DNA of 64,000 nucleotides from Selenomonadales bacterium (GCA_018434945.1 JAHDOI010000055.1:1-64000), one strand, 5' to 3'; numbered from the stretch's first letter, positions 43,736 to 52,819 are shown. Program-made: numbers and translations. The notes: a model not told the origin generated them from the sequence alone.

Positions 43736-45742
43736 ATGGAGAAAGCGAAAAAGCACGCGCCGGCCGAGCTGGCGGTGCCAAGGCCGTTTTTTACCCCATC
43801 CGATTTCGTGGTCTTCAATCAGGCCAACGAGGCTATCCTGCTTCATCACATCGGCACCGGAGCGGTCGTCACCATGAACGACAAGGCGCGCGAGATGTTC
43901 GGCCACGTGCCGGACGACGCCCGCAGCTTCGGTGTCGTGACGATGCCGCACGGGGAATACCCTTACACGGCCGAGGAGGCGCAGCGCCGCTTCCGCGAGG
44001 CCGCGTCGGGATCCCCCCAGCTGGTCGAGTGGAAAACCAAGAACAAGTCCGGCAGGGATTTCTGGGTCGAAGGCTTTCTTAAGAAGATCAATATCGGCGA
44101 GCATGAGTTCGTGATGGCGATCTTCCGCGATATCACCCGCCGCAAGCTGTCGGAGCAGCGCCTCCTCCTCGAGCACGGCAATCTGTCGCTGCTGAAGGAT
44201 TCTTTCCTGGAGGTGCTGGACAAGCTCGACGAGAGCGACCTGCTCGTCGCCCTCGCCCACCGCGCCGGCGCGCTTGTGGACGCCCCCTACGGCTTTATCT
44301 ATCTTTACAATGAGGGAGCCGGAACGCTGGAGCTCAAGGTGCCGGAGGTGGGCGGGCCGCTCCTCCAGACGGTGGCGCCGGGCGAAGGCCTGGTGGGCAG
44401 GGTCTGGCAGACGGGCGAGCCGGCGGTGGAACAGACCACGCCGCAGCTGGCCGTCAGCCCCGAGGAGAGCCGGGAGGCGGAGCCGGCGATGGTGGCGGTG
44501 CCGCTGAAGCGCGGTTCGCAGGTTTTAGGCGTGCTTGGCCTTTATTCGCCTGATGAGGAATACCATTTCCGCGATGATGAGGTTTCCCTGCTGGCGAGGT
44601 TCGCCGACCTGGCGGCGGTGGCGTTCGCCAACGCCTCCGAACACGGTACCCTGCGCCGCGGGCTGGCTGCGAGCAAAGCCGCGGAGACGGCCCTTCGCCA
44701 GAGCGAGGAGCGGTACCGGATGCTGTTCAACAGCATCCACGATATCATCTTTATTGCCGAAATAACGCCGGAGTGCCAGCCGGGTCTGATCATCGACGCC
44801 AACGAGACGGCCTGCCGCCGCCTGGGCTATAGCCGCGAGGAGCTGCTGCAGCGTACGCCGGTCGACATCGTCCCCCTGGAGTTCCGCGGCGATACCCGCG
44901 AGAAGATCGAGCTGCTTTACGCCCAGAAGCATACGCTGAGCGAGAGCGCGTATATAACCAGCGAAGACCAGACCATCCCGGTCGAGGTCAATTCCCACCT
45001 CATCCATCTCGACGAACGGCCCTGCATGGTGTGCATTTCTCACGATATCAGCGAGCGCAAGCGGGTGGAGAAGGAGATCGCCCGCCTCGACCGTCTCAAC
45101 CTCATCGGGGCGATGGCGGCCGGGATCGGCCACGAGATCCGCAACCCGCTTACGACAGTCCGCGGGTTTCTGCAGATGCTGAGCATCAAGCCGGACTTCG
45201 CCAATCACAGCGGCCATTTCGAGCTGATGATCCAGGAGCTCGACCGGGCCAATTCGATCATCACCGAGTTTCTTTCCCTGGCCAAGAATAAGGCGGTGGA
45301 TCTCAGGGAGGGCAATCTCAACGATATCGTCGCGATGCTGCTGCCCCTGCTCGAGGCAGGCGCCATCCTGTACAATAAGACGGTCAAGACCGACCTGGCG
45401 GAAATCCCCGATATCCCGCTGGATGAGAAGGAGATCCGCCAGCTGATAATCAATCTGGTGCGCAACGGCCTTGACGCCATGCCTCCCGGCGGGGTGCTGA
45501 CCATCAAGACATCGTGCGACGACGACCGGATCGCTTTGTCGGTGCAGGATCAGGGCAAGGGTATCCCGGCCGATCTGGCCGACAAGATCGGCACGCCGTT
45601 TTTCACGACCAAGGATTTCGGGGTCGGGCTCGGCCTGGCGGTGTGCTACAGTATCGCCGCCCGCCACAACGCCGCCATTTCGTTCGACAGCGGGGCGTGC
45701 GGGACGACATTCACGGTTTCATTCCCGATGATGCACGAGTAG
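43736..45742 (+). CDS. PAS-GAF-PAS histidine kinase (soluble)
   Basis: 668 aa, no membrane segment. PAS about 20-130 (EAILLHHIGTGAVVTMNDKA), GAF about 155-310 (APYGFIYLYNEGAGTLELK), PAS about 320-445 (GLIIDANETACRRLGYSREE). HisKA with phospho-His in GIGHEIRNPLTTVRGF (about 466), then an ATPase domain (N-box LVRNGLDAMPPGG, G-box VQDQGKGIPADL). Hybrid partner not adjacent; the architecture resembles KinB/AtoS-like kinases of Firmicutes. Start follows GGAGG. Ends before repeat copy R5. Confidence 0.9.
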   Translation: MEKAKKHAPAELAVPRPFFTPSDFVVFNQANEAILLHHIGTGAVVTMNDKAREMFGHVPDDARSFGVVTMPHGEYPYTAEEAQRRFREAASGSPQLVEWKTKNKSGRDFWVEGFLKKINIGEHEFVMAIFRDITRRKLSEQRLLLEHGNLSLLKDSFLEVLDKLDESDLLVALAHRAGALVDAPYGFIYLYNEGAGTLELKVPEVGGPLLQTVAPGEGLVGRVWQTGEPAVEQTTPQLAVSPEESREAEPAMVAVPLKRGSQVLGVLGLYSPDEEYHFRDDEVSLLARFADLAAVAFANASEHGTLRRGLAASKAAETALRQSEERYRMLFNSIHDIIFIAEITPECQPGLIIDANETACRRLGYSREELLQRTPVDIVPLEFRGDTREKIELLYAQKHTLSESAYITSEDQTIPVEVNSHLIHLDERPCMVCISHDISERKRVEKEIARLDRLNLIGAMAAGIGHEIRNPLTTVRGFLQMLSIKPDFANHSGHFELMIQELDRANSIITEFLSLAKNKAVDLREGNLNDIVAMLLPLLEAGAILYNKTVKTDLAEIPDIPLDEKEIRQLIINLVRNGLDAMPPGGVLTIKTSCDDDRIALSVQDQGKGIPADLADKIGTPFFTTKDFGVGLGLAVCYSIAARHNAAISFDSGACGTTFTVSFPMMHE

Positions 45743-45762
45743 GGAGTATTAGGTATCGGCGA

Positions 45763-45829
45763 GCGGCCGTTCAGAGCGAGCGAGCGCCCGGAGGAACAAG
45801 TGCGCAGATGGGCGCTTATCAACGGCCGC
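45763..45829 (+). repeat. Dispersed hairpin element, short copy R5
   Basis: Outer stem GCGGCCGTT ... AACGGCCGC intact and GCGCCC pairs with GGGCGC; the frame is reduced to GGAGGAACAAGTGCGCAGAT, and most of the left internal part (GATGCAAGGCGCACC) is missing. About 67 bp. Confidence 0.65.
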
Positions 45830-45836
45830 CCCAAGG

Positions 45837-45864
45837 AAAAAGAGCGCGATTAAGCGCTCTTTTT
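45837..45864. terminator. Bidirectional terminator
   Basis: AAAAAGAGCGC-GATTAA-GCGCTCTTTTT between the kinase gene and the convergent small Cys protein. Confidence 0.9.
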
Positions 45865-45866
45865 GG

Positions 45867-46010
45867 TTACAAATCGTCGCCGCTGACCGTCTCGGTGCCT
45901 TCCACGCACCGGAAGGCACATGAGCCGCAGTCGGGTTCGTTGCCGACATCGAGGAATTCCTGCCGGCCCCGTAAGTTTTTGCCGTTCCAGAATGTATAGG
46001 TATCCGCCAT
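45867..46010 (-). CDS. 47-aa protein with CxxC-x3-C motif
   Basis: ATG at 46010, preceded by GGAGGTGGCAGC, reads 47 codons to TAA. The Cys-containing segment PDCGSCAFRCVEG (about residues 26-38) could bind a metal or Fe-S cluster, or form disulfides. No signal peptide. The strong ribosome site and neat placement against a bidirectional terminator suggest a real gene. Not SCIFF by size or Cys number; family unknown. Confidence 0.6.
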   Translation of the reverse strand: MADTYTFWNGKNLRGRQEFLDVGNEPDCGSCAFRCVEGTETVSGDDL

Positions 46011-46064
46011 GCTGCCACCTCCGACGAATGTTATGCTGTTAGTTTTCGTCGGGGGCGGCTGTTA

Positions 46065-47546
46065 TTATTCGGCAATGTCCTGCCGGGTTCTTTTGATATT
46101 TTTCGCCAGGCGGCAGTATAGGGAGCGGCGCGATATGCCGAGGCAGCGGGCGGCGGCGGTCTTGTTGCCGCGGCAGATGGTTACCGCCTGTTGGACGATG
46201 CGGTCGACGTGGTCTTCGAGGCTGAAGCCGGCGGCGGGCAGGACGAATCCGGCGGGGTCGAGCGCCTGGCCCGGCGGCGCGGCGGTGCGGTCCATGGGGG
46301 ATAGGCCTTTTACGAGGCGGCCGAGGTGGCCGGGTTTGACGGTGGCGTCGTCGTGCATGAAGGCCACCCATTCCATGGTGTTGCGCAGTTCGCGGACGTT
46401 GCCCGGCCAGTCGTAGGCGAGCAGCCGTTCGGCGGCGGCGGGGTCGATTGTTTTTAGGCGGCGTCCTTTGAGAACGGCGAATTGGTGGAGGAAGAGTTCG
46501 GCGAGGGGCAGTATTTCTTCGCGGCGCTGCCTGAGCGGCGGGATGACGATGTGGCCGACTTTGAGGCGGTAGAACAGGTCTTTGCGGAAGGTCCCCAGTT
46601 CGACCCGCCGGCCGAGGTCGGCGTTGGTGGCGCAGATTATGCGCACGTCGGCGGGCACTTTTTTGAGGCCGCCCACGCGGTAGAATTCCTTTTCCTGAAT
46701 GACTCTGAGCAGTTTGCCCTGCAGGTCGAGGGGGATCTCGCCGACTTCGTCGAGGAGGACGGTGCCGCCTTCGGCAAGGTCGAGCTTGCCCTTCTGCCCC
46801 CTGGCGAGACCGCCGGTGAAGGCGCCGGGGCCGTAGCCGAAGAGTTCGCTTTCGAAGAGGCTGCCGGTGAGGGCGGCGCAGTTGATGTCGACAAACGGCG
46901 CGGGGGCCTTTAGATCGCCGTAGTGGATGATGCGGGCGATAATTTCTTTGCCTGTGCCTGTTTCGCCTTCGATGAGGACAGGCATCGACCGGTCCTGGTG
47001 GTATCTGGCGGCTTGGGCGGCGATGCGCCGCATCTCGGGGGCGAAGAAGGCGACGTTGTCGAGGCCGGCCGCCTGGCCGGCGAGTTTCTTGAGCTGTGTC
47101 AGTTCCCGCTGCGTCTCTGCGGTGGCGGCCCGCACTTCTTCGCTGAAGCGGCGAGTGAGGGTCCGGTTTTCGCGGAGGAGGGACTGGTGTTCGGCGATGC
47201 GCTCGGTTATGGCGGCGAGTTCGGCGACGCTTATCGGTTTGAGGAGGTAGTCGTAGGCGCCGGCCCGCAGGGCTTCGATGGCGGTGACCATGTCGCCGTG
47301 GCCGGTGAAGAGGACGATGTCGCACGCTTTTTCGCCGCCCGATGCCCTGATGCGCCTGAGCAGCTCGATCCCCGACATGCGGGGCATTTTGATATCGGAC
47401 AGCACCATGGGGAAATCGCCGGCCGCGAACAGGTCGAGGGCCTGGTCGCCGTCGCCGCATTCGGTTACCTGATGGCCGAGCTCGCGCAGGAATTCGGCCA
47501 CTCCGGCCCGGCTGTCGTTGTCGTCTTCGACGAGGAGGATGTTCAT
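46065..47546 (-). CDS. NtrC-family sigma-54-dependent response regulator
   Basis: 493 aa. Receiver (phospho Asp in VLSDIKMPR, D51). AAA+ domain with Walker A GETGTGKE (about 193-200) and Walker B GGTVLLDEVGEI. A Fis-type HTH closes the protein (GNKTAAARCLGISRRSLYCRL). The sigma-54 contact loop reads GAFTGG instead of the usual GAFTGA (about 240-245), which may change activity. Overlaps the 996-aa kinase gene by 4 nt (ATGA), so they form one sensor/regulator unit. Confidence 0.9.
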   Translation of the reverse strand: MNILLVEDDNDSRAGVAEFLRELGHQVTECGDGDQALDLFAAGDFPMVLSDIKMPRMSGIELLRRIRASGGEKACDIVLFTGHGDMVTAIEALRAGAYDYLLKPISVAELAAITERIAEHQSLLRENRTLTRRFSEEVRAATAETQRELTQLKKLAGQAAGLDNVAFFAPEMRRIAAQAARYHQDRSMPVLIEGETGTGKEIIARIIHYGDLKAPAPFVDINCAALTGSLFESELFGYGPGAFTGGLARGQKGKLDLAEGGTVLLDEVGEIPLDLQGKLLRVIQEKEFYRVGGLKKVPADVRIICATNADLGRRVELGTFRKDLFYRLKVGHIVIPPLRQRREEILPLAELFLHQFAVLKGRRLKTIDPAAAERLLAYDWPGNVRELRNTMEWVAFMHDDATVKPGHLGRLVKGLSPMDRTAAPPGQALDPAGFVLPAAGFSLEDHVDRIVQQAVTICRGNKTAAARCLGISRRSLYCRLAKNIKRTRQDIAE

Positions 47547-50533
47547 GCCTGTTCTTCCCCTTTCCCTTTCCTCTCTTCGGCCGGGAAGGTTATGCGGAAA
47601 GCGGCGCCCCGGTTTTGCCGCGCGCCTTTGATCGTTATCCGCCCGCCGCAGGAGGCAACGATGGAGTGGGCGATCGAGAGGCCGAGCCCCATGCCTTCGC
47701 CAGCCGGTTTGGTGGTGAAGAACGGTTCGAACACTTTGTCTTTGATTTTACCGCTGATCCCCGGGCCGTTGTCGCTGATTTCCAGGAATACCTCCCCTTT
47801 CTGCATCCCGGAGGTTATGGCGATGCTTTTGTCCGCCTTGTCGACGGTGTCGAGGGATTGCATGGCGTTGACGAGGAGGTTGATGATGACTTCTTCGAGT
47901 TGGGTGCTGTTGACGGATACGGGGGGCAGGCCGGGAGCGAGCTTTTTCCTGACGTCGATGGCATGGGCGGCGAGCTGTGAACCGATCAGGGACAGCGCTT
48001 CTTCGACGGCGGTGTTGATGTCGCAGGATCCGGGGTCGCCGCGCTGGCTGCTGCGCACGAAGCTGCGCATGTGTTTGATGATGTTGTCGATGCGGTCGGC
48101 CTGTCGCGATATTTTGCCGAGGTTTTCCATGATTTTGTCCAGGGTGGGGGTTTTGCCCTGGTTGTGCCAGTAGAGCATGCCGTCGGCGGTGACTTTGAGG
48201 GAGTTTAGGGGCTGGTTGATTTCATGGGCGATGCCGGCCGCCATTATGCCGAGCGAGCTGAGACGCTCGGCCCTGACGACCGCTTCCCTGGCTTCGAGCA
48301 TTTCCTGTTCGGCCTGACGGCGCCGGGTGACGTCGTGGAGAATGGTGAGGAAGTTGGCGAGTTCGCCGTTCTCGTCCCGTACCGGCGTGACTGACATTTC
48401 GGCGGTGTAGAAGCCGCCGTCCCTGTGGCGGCTGGTTATCTCCCCCTGCCAGGCCCGCCCGGCGAGGATGTGCTGCCACAGGTTGAGATAGAAGGTCTTG
48501 GCGTCGGCGATGGCGAAGATGCCGCGGACGTTTTTCGCGAGGACGGCGGCGGCATCCAGCCCGGTGAGGCTGAGAAAAGCCGGGTTGACCCACTGGATGA
48601 CGCCGGTCCGGTCGGTTATGATGACGCCGTTGACCGCCGATTCGAGCCCTGTCGTGAGCAGTTTGAGGCGCTGGCGGCTGGTGGTGGCATGGATGGCGAG
48701 GGCTATCTGCTCGGCGAAGTTTGTCAGGTGGACGATGGTCCGCTTTGACCAGAATTCCTTGTCGGCGGTGTAGATGGTCAGGGCTCCGAGGATGAGTCCG
48801 CTTACTCTGAGGGGGAACGAGGCGCCGGAGATGGCACCGATTTTTATCAGCAGGTCGCGCCAAGGAAGCATGGCGGGGTCGTCGATGTCGACGAGCTGAA
48901 ATTTACCGGTGCGGATGGCGGTGCCTGTCGGTCCGCGACCGGCGGGGCAGTCGTCCCAGCGCACGATCTCCGGGGTGATGCAGCCGCGGGCTTCTTCGCC
49001 GGTGGCGAACATCCTGACGCTGCCGTCCGCTTCTTTGCGGCCGACCCACAGCAGGCTGACGCCGAAGATGGCCATCATCTGTTCGCAGGCGAGGGCGAGG
49101 ATGTCTTCCAGCGGCCGTTCTTCGAGCACTTTTACGGCGATGTCGAGAAGGAGCAGGTCGCAGGCCTCAGAACGGCGGCGGTCGGTGATGTCGCGGACGA
49201 TGACGAGGGCGTCGCGTTCGCCGGCTTTGGTGACACGGGCCTCGTAGTAGGTCGTGGCGTTGCCGGTGTTGCGGTAGTACTCGAATATCTGCACCGGATC
49301 GCCGGCGAGGACTTTTTCGATGGCGTCCATGGCCGGTTTGACGAGGTGGGCGGGCAGGAAGCCGCCGATGTTGCAGCCGACAGGCGATGGCTCGTCTTGG
49401 CGTTCGGACGGCTTGGTGTCGAGGATGAGGCCGTCGGCGTCGATATGGTAGAGGATGTCGGGGACGGAGGCGAGGATGGCCTTGTTCTCGGCTTCGCTGG
49501 CCGCTAGAGCCGTCTGGGCCCGGCAGCGGAGGATGGCGCCGAGGATTACTTCGCCGACGAGTTTGGGGAGCATGATGTCTTCTTCCTGCCAGGCTTTCTC
49601 CTCCCCGAGGGAGTGGATGCCGAAAACGCCGAGGATGTGTTCCCCGCTGACGAGGGGCACGGCGACGAGCGATTTTATGGCCGCCGCCGCCAGCTTTTGC
49701 CGTTCTTCTCTCGCAGGCACGGCGGCGAGGCGGGGGATGTGCAGCCGGCCCTTTTCCCGTATCTCCCGGACCATCCATGACCCGGGGTCGATGGCGAAGG
49801 CGGGCATTTCGCCGCCAAGAGGCGGCACGCTGTCGGTGTTCCAGCTGTAGGCGAGACGGGCCTCGCGGCCGTCTGCGGAGTTGAAGTATATGTAGGCACG
49901 ATCGGCGCCGGTGAACCGGCCGATTTCGCCAAGCGCCGCGACGACGGCGGCGTCGAGAGCCGCCGGGCTGACGCTGACGAATTTTGCCGAGATGGCGGCC
50001 AGCAGTTTCTCGTACTCGACCTGGCGGCGGAGGGCCTGTTCGAGCTGGCGGTGGGCGGTGATGTCGGCGCAGGAGCCTATGTAACCGGCAAACTCTTTTC
50101 CCTGGCTGCGGGGCGTGAATACGGCCATTATCCAGCGGAAGCCGCCGGCGGCGTGCCGCAGCCTGAATTCGTGCCGGAAGGCTTCTTGGCGCGCGAAGGC
50201 CGCTTTTTGCCGGGCGCAGAAAGCCGGGCGGTCTTCGGGATGGATGAGTTCCAGCCAGCCCTGGCCGGTGAGGGCGGCAAGCGGCCGGCCGGTGAATGCG
50301 GACCAGGTCTGGTTTAGGAAGACGGGGGCGCCGCCAGTGCCGGTGACGATGAGGAGCACCGGGGCATGGTCGGCGAGGTTGCGGAACCGCTGTTCGTCTT
50401 CCGGCAGGCGGGCGTGCGGCTCCCGCCCCGGGCCTGCGCCGGGCGGGCGGCCGGCTGACAACCAGCCTGCGCCGGCAAACAGTATTAACGTCGCGAAGAG
50501 AGGATATTCCCAATCCACACTGTGGCCCACCAT
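47543..50533 (-). CDS. Large PAS/GAF histidine kinase, NtrB-type
   Basis: 996 aa. A short N-terminal hydrophobic stretch (YPLFATLILFAGAGWL), then PAS (about 50-165), GAF (about 185-335), a degenerate PAS (about 345-450), GAF (about 465-620) and PAS (about 625-740). HisKA has phospho-His in IMAAGIAHEINQPLNSL (about 769), followed by an ATPase domain (N-box INLLVNAMQSLD, G-box ISDNGPGISG). It probably senses a small ligand or redox state through its GAF/PAS modules and phosphorylates the downstream NtrC-like regulator. Confidence 0.9.
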   Translation of the reverse strand: MVGHSVDWEYPLFATLILFAGAGWLSAGRPPGAGPGREPHARLPEDEQRFRNLADHAPVLLIVTGTGGAPVFLNQTWSAFTGRPLAALTGQGWLELIHPEDRPAFCARQKAAFARQEAFRHEFRLRHAAGGFRWIMAVFTPRSQGKEFAGYIGSCADITAHRQLEQALRRQVEYEKLLAAISAKFVSVSPAALDAAVVAALGEIGRFTGADRAYIYFNSADGREARLAYSWNTDSVPPLGGEMPAFAIDPGSWMVREIREKGRLHIPRLAAVPAREERQKLAAAAIKSLVAVPLVSGEHILGVFGIHSLGEEKAWQEEDIMLPKLVGEVILGAILRCRAQTALAASEAENKAILASVPDILYHIDADGLILDTKPSERQDEPSPVGCNIGGFLPAHLVKPAMDAIEKVLAGDPVQIFEYYRNTGNATTYYEARVTKAGERDALVIVRDITDRRRSEACDLLLLDIAVKVLEERPLEDILALACEQMMAIFGVSLLWVGRKEADGSVRMFATGEEARGCITPEIVRWDDCPAGRGPTGTAIRTGKFQLVDIDDPAMLPWRDLLIKIGAISGASFPLRVSGLILGALTIYTADKEFWSKRTIVHLTNFAEQIALAIHATTSRQRLKLLTTGLESAVNGVIITDRTGVIQWVNPAFLSLTGLDAAAVLAKNVRGIFAIADAKTFYLNLWQHILAGRAWQGEITSRHRDGGFYTAEMSVTPVRDENGELANFLTILHDVTRRRQAEQEMLEAREAVVRAERLSSLGIMAAGIAHEINQPLNSLKVTADGMLYWHNQGKTPTLDKIMENLGKISRQADRIDNIIKHMRSFVRSSQRGDPGSCDINTAVEEALSLIGSQLAAHAIDVRKKLAPGLPPVSVNSTQLEEVIINLLVNAMQSLDTVDKADKSIAITSGMQKGEVFLEISDNGPGISGKIKDKVFEPFFTTKPAGEGMGLGLSIAHSIVASCGGRITIKGARQNRGAAFRITFPAEERKGKGEEQA

Positions 50534-50611
50534 TTCTTCAGGATTTTTTGTACTTCGACAAATTTCGCCGCATCACCTTCCATTTTTTACTATGTATAGG
50601 GAAAATAAGAA

Positions 50612-50638
50612 CGGAAGGAGCTCCGGGAGTTCCTTCCG
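50612..50638 (-). terminator. Hairpin terminator after the 146-aa membrane gene
   Basis: CGGAAGGAGCTC pairs with GAGTTCCTTCCG (one G.U) around a 3-nt loop; TTCTTATTTTCC follows on minus. Confidence 0.6.
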
Positions 50639-50675
50639 CGGGCGAGCGCCTTCCGGTTGCCGGGCGAAGACCGCT

Positions 50676-51116
50676 CTAGCCTTCCCGGTAGTAGGGCCTG
50701 AGCTGGAAGAGCAGGTAGGCGAAGACGAAGTCCCAGATCAGTCCGGCGAGGTTGAACCACAAGAGGTTCATGATGATTCCGAGCAGCAGGGCGTAGAAGG
50801 CCAGTACCCAGCCCAGGCGGCGCCGTTTGATCATTAACCAGCCGCCGGCGATGGCCAGCACCTGCAGGATGGGGGCGAGGATGTGGAAGACGGCGGCGGC
50901 GAAGGAGGGGAAAGCGCGGCTAAACCCCGCTGTTTTCAGGGTGGCGGCGCCGAACAGGCCGATTACGCTGAGCCAGGCGAGGAGCCCGAGAATGCCGAGG
51001 ACGATGATCACCCACGGGAAGATCTTCGCCGCCCAATCCCTTACGCGGGCAGGAATCCCCGGCAGCCAATCGGCGAAGAACCGGCCGAATAATTTCTCCA
51101 GGCTGTTCATTTCCAT
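50676..51116 (-). CDS. Four-helix membrane protein, 146 aa
   Basis: 146 aa with four hydrophobic helices and a short N-terminal amphipathic region (LEKLFGRFFADWLPGIPAR). Contains KRRRLGWVLAFYALLLG between helices. No signature motif recognised; perhaps a small envelope or stress membrane protein. GGGAGG precedes the ATG. Confidence 0.7.
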   Translation of the reverse strand: MEMNSLEKLFGRFFADWLPGIPARVRDWAAKIFPWVIIVLGILGLLAWLSVIGLFGAATLKTAGFSRAFPSFAAAVFHILAPILQVLAIAGGWLMIKRRRLGWVLAFYALLLGIIMNLLWFNLAGLIWDFVFAYLLFQLRPYYREG

Positions 51117-51181
51117 ACTCCTCCCAGTTTTATTTCCTAATAATGATATGAGTTTCCGGCGGGAAAAAGTACGCCAGCCCG

Positions 51182-51210
51182 TTGTTTTTGCGCGAAATGT
51201 ATGCTATACT
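51182..51210 (+). promoter_or_regulatory. Promoter of the 51.2-51.5 kb ncRNA
   Basis: TTGTTT (51182-51187), exactly 17-nt spacer, TATACT (51205-51210); start expected at about 51217. Confidence 0.7.
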
Positions 51211-51216
51211 TGACTC

Positions 51217-51488
51217 AAGCACCATCCTTACAGAGACTCAGGGTTCGTAATTTGCAAGCGCGTCGAAAGTCAGTCTTTCCGAGCCTAGCAAGTGTCAACC
51301 GGTCCAAAGGGTAGTGTTTTTCGTTTCCCCGCACGTTCCGATCCGCGATTGACGTGTATCAGTGCCAGTAAGCAACAAGCCAAGGTGCCAATCGAGTATA
51401 ATGGGGGTTTCCAGTCTGTCAGTATCGGTTATACTGTAAGGATGGTGCTCAACAGGGGGAGGCGGATGCCTCCCCCTCAGTTTTGTTT
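51217..51488 (+). ncRNA. Large structured ncRNA, closing stem plus terminator
   Basis: The transcript begins AAGCACCATCC; AGCACCATCCTTACAG (51218-51233) pairs perfectly over 16 bp with CTGTAAGGATGGTGCT (51434-51449), enclosing about 200 nt. Inner elements include CAGTAT-CGGTT-ATACTG overlapping the closing stem (possible pseudoknot), GTCAA/TTGAC and a CGAAAG/CTTTC hairpin. An intrinsic terminator GGGGGAGGC-GGAT-GCCTCCCCC (51455-51476) ends it. No ribosome site or credible ORF. Size and plan recall the raiA-motif RNA of Firmicutes, but I could not confirm this. Confidence 0.72.
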
Positions 51489-51527
51489 ACGGCCGCTTCG
51501 GGCATGCTAACTGCGGAGGTGAGTATT

Positions 51528-51770
51528 ATGCCGGTAAAAAACCGCGGCGGCGATATGCAGCCCGAGTTCGACGCCCGTATGTCGGAAGCGCCGGCGGTCA
51601 ATTATTCGCCGCCCCGTACGGGCGGTAAGATTCAGGACGAGCTGCGGGCGGGCGGCGACCGGCCGGGCGCCAGGCAGACGGCCGGCGACCCGGAGGATTA
51701 CGGCAATGCCGCCAGCGGCGCGACGGCGAATACGCCGGTGAAGCCCCGCTCCAAGCCGCCCCTGCTATAA
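51528..51770 (+). CDS. Small disordered protein, 80 aa
   Basis: 80 aa from the ATG at 51528 (GGAGGTGAG 5 nt upstream). Polar and Gly/Pro/Ala-rich throughout (MPVKNRGGDMQPEFDARM, GATANTPVKPRSKPPLL), so probably disordered. No recognised family; similar small Pro/Gly-rich proteins occur in spore-forming Firmicutes (inference). Bounded by ncRNA upstream and a terminator downstream. Confidence 0.6.
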   Translation: MPVKNRGGDMQPEFDARMSEAPAVNYSPPRTGGKIQDELRAGGDRPGARQTAGDPEDYGNAASGATANTPVKPRSKPPLL

Positions 51771-51783
51771 GGGGCCCCGAAAG

Positions 51784-51810
51784 GAAAAAACCCCGCCGAG
51801 CGGGGTTTTT
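51784..51810. terminator. Bidirectional terminator
   Basis: AAAAAACCCCGC-CGA-GCGGGGTTTTTT between convergent genes. Confidence 0.92.
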
Positions 51811-51815
51811 TGTTG

Positions 51816-52592
51816 TTAACAGCCTGGGATGCGGTCTTCGCAGGGGACGCCGGTCTGGCATTTGCCACACCCGTAGCGGGGCTGGAAGCGGGTCTTCATG
51901 GCGTCGAGGTAGTCGGAGCAGGGCTGGTGGCGTTTGCCGCTCTCGTCGATGGCCGCGGGCGGGCAGCGGCCGATGCAGGCGCCGCAGTTTGTGCAGTATT
52001 CGTGGGTGCCGGTGTAGGGCCGGGGCGTGGGCGCGAGCGCGAGGCTGGTGACGAGGCTGCCGAGGCGGCCGGCGGCGCCGCGGGCGGTGATGAGCGAGCA
52101 GTTGAGGCTTAAGGTTCCCAGGCCGGCGATGTGGGCGACGTGCCGTTCCGACCAGTTGCTGCGCCGGTCCACTACGGCGTAGCGCAGGTCGAACGCTGGG
52201 ACGATGGCCCGGTGGCCGGCCGCTTCCAGTTGGTCGGCCAGGAAACGGCGCAGCGCGTCGTTGACCATGTCGCCTTCGATTCTGCCGTAGAGCCATTCGG
52301 TGGCCGGCAGGCCGGGCTGGCGGTTGGCGTGACGCACCTTTTCGGTGAAGGGCAGGAAGTAGGATATGACGGCAGCCGCCTCGGGGAGCCAGTCGCGGGG
52401 CGACAGGTGGCTGGGCCCGACAGCCGCGGGGTCTTTGAGGCTGGCGAACAGCGGGTCGCCTGCCGCGGCTACGCCTATCAGCGGCGGGTCGAAGATTTGC
52501 AGGTCGCCCAGCGAGGGTACGCTGTTGAGCGTGTTTCCGCCGACGAAGTCCGTTGCCGCCGCGATCAATTCAGCTAACCGCACGTGGATCAT
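51816..52592 (-). CDS. QueG-like double 4Fe-4S protein
   Basis: 258 aa. Upstream cobalamin-like region with SWERH-type variant RRSNWSERHVAHIAGLGTLSLN, then ferredoxin-type CTNCGACIGRCP and a final CGKCQTGVPC with C-terminal Cys. It resembles epoxyqueuosine reductase QueG and related proteins but is about 100 aa shorter and lacks the C-terminal HEAT repeats, so it is probably not the tRNA enzyme. Possibly a corrinoid- or Fe-S-dependent reductase or an activator. Alone on its strand. Confidence 0.82.
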   Translation of the reverse strand: MIHVRLAELIAAATDFVGGNTLNSVPSLGDLQIFDPPLIGVAAAGDPLFASLKDPAAVGPSHLSPRDWLPEAAAVISYFLPFTEKVRHANRQPGLPATEWLYGRIEGDMVNDALRRFLADQLEAAGHRAIVPAFDLRYAVVDRRSNWSERHVAHIAGLGTLSLNCSLITARGAAGRLGSLVTSLALAPTPRPYTGTHEYCTNCGACIGRCPPAAIDESGKRHQPCSDYLDAMKTRFQPRYGCGKCQTGVPCEDRIPGC

Positions 52593-52758
52593 CTCCTTTG
52601 TTCTGTTATGGGAATAGTTGGCGAACGACAGGCCGGAATCCTCCCTGTGGGCGGTCGGGCCGGAAAAAACGCCGGCGGTGCGTCTTACAAATGCCCGGCA
52701 GATTATTACTTTCCTCGCTGATTTGGCGGTGAGGAGCCCTGGTTTGTATTTTGTTTTG

Positions 52759-52787
52759 TTGAAAGACGGCCGCGATGATAGTAAAAT
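52759..52787 (+). promoter_or_regulatory. Promoter of the TPR gene
   Basis: TTGAAA (52759-52764), 17-nt spacer, TAAAAT (52782-52787). Confidence 0.65.
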
Positions 52788-52819
52788 ATTGGTGACGACA
52801 CAAAGGTGGGAGAGCGATT

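Noticed and set aside
51816..52592. True epoxyqueuosine reductase QueG
   Set aside because: Much shorter than QueG, lacking the C-terminal HEAT repeats, so only called QueG-like.
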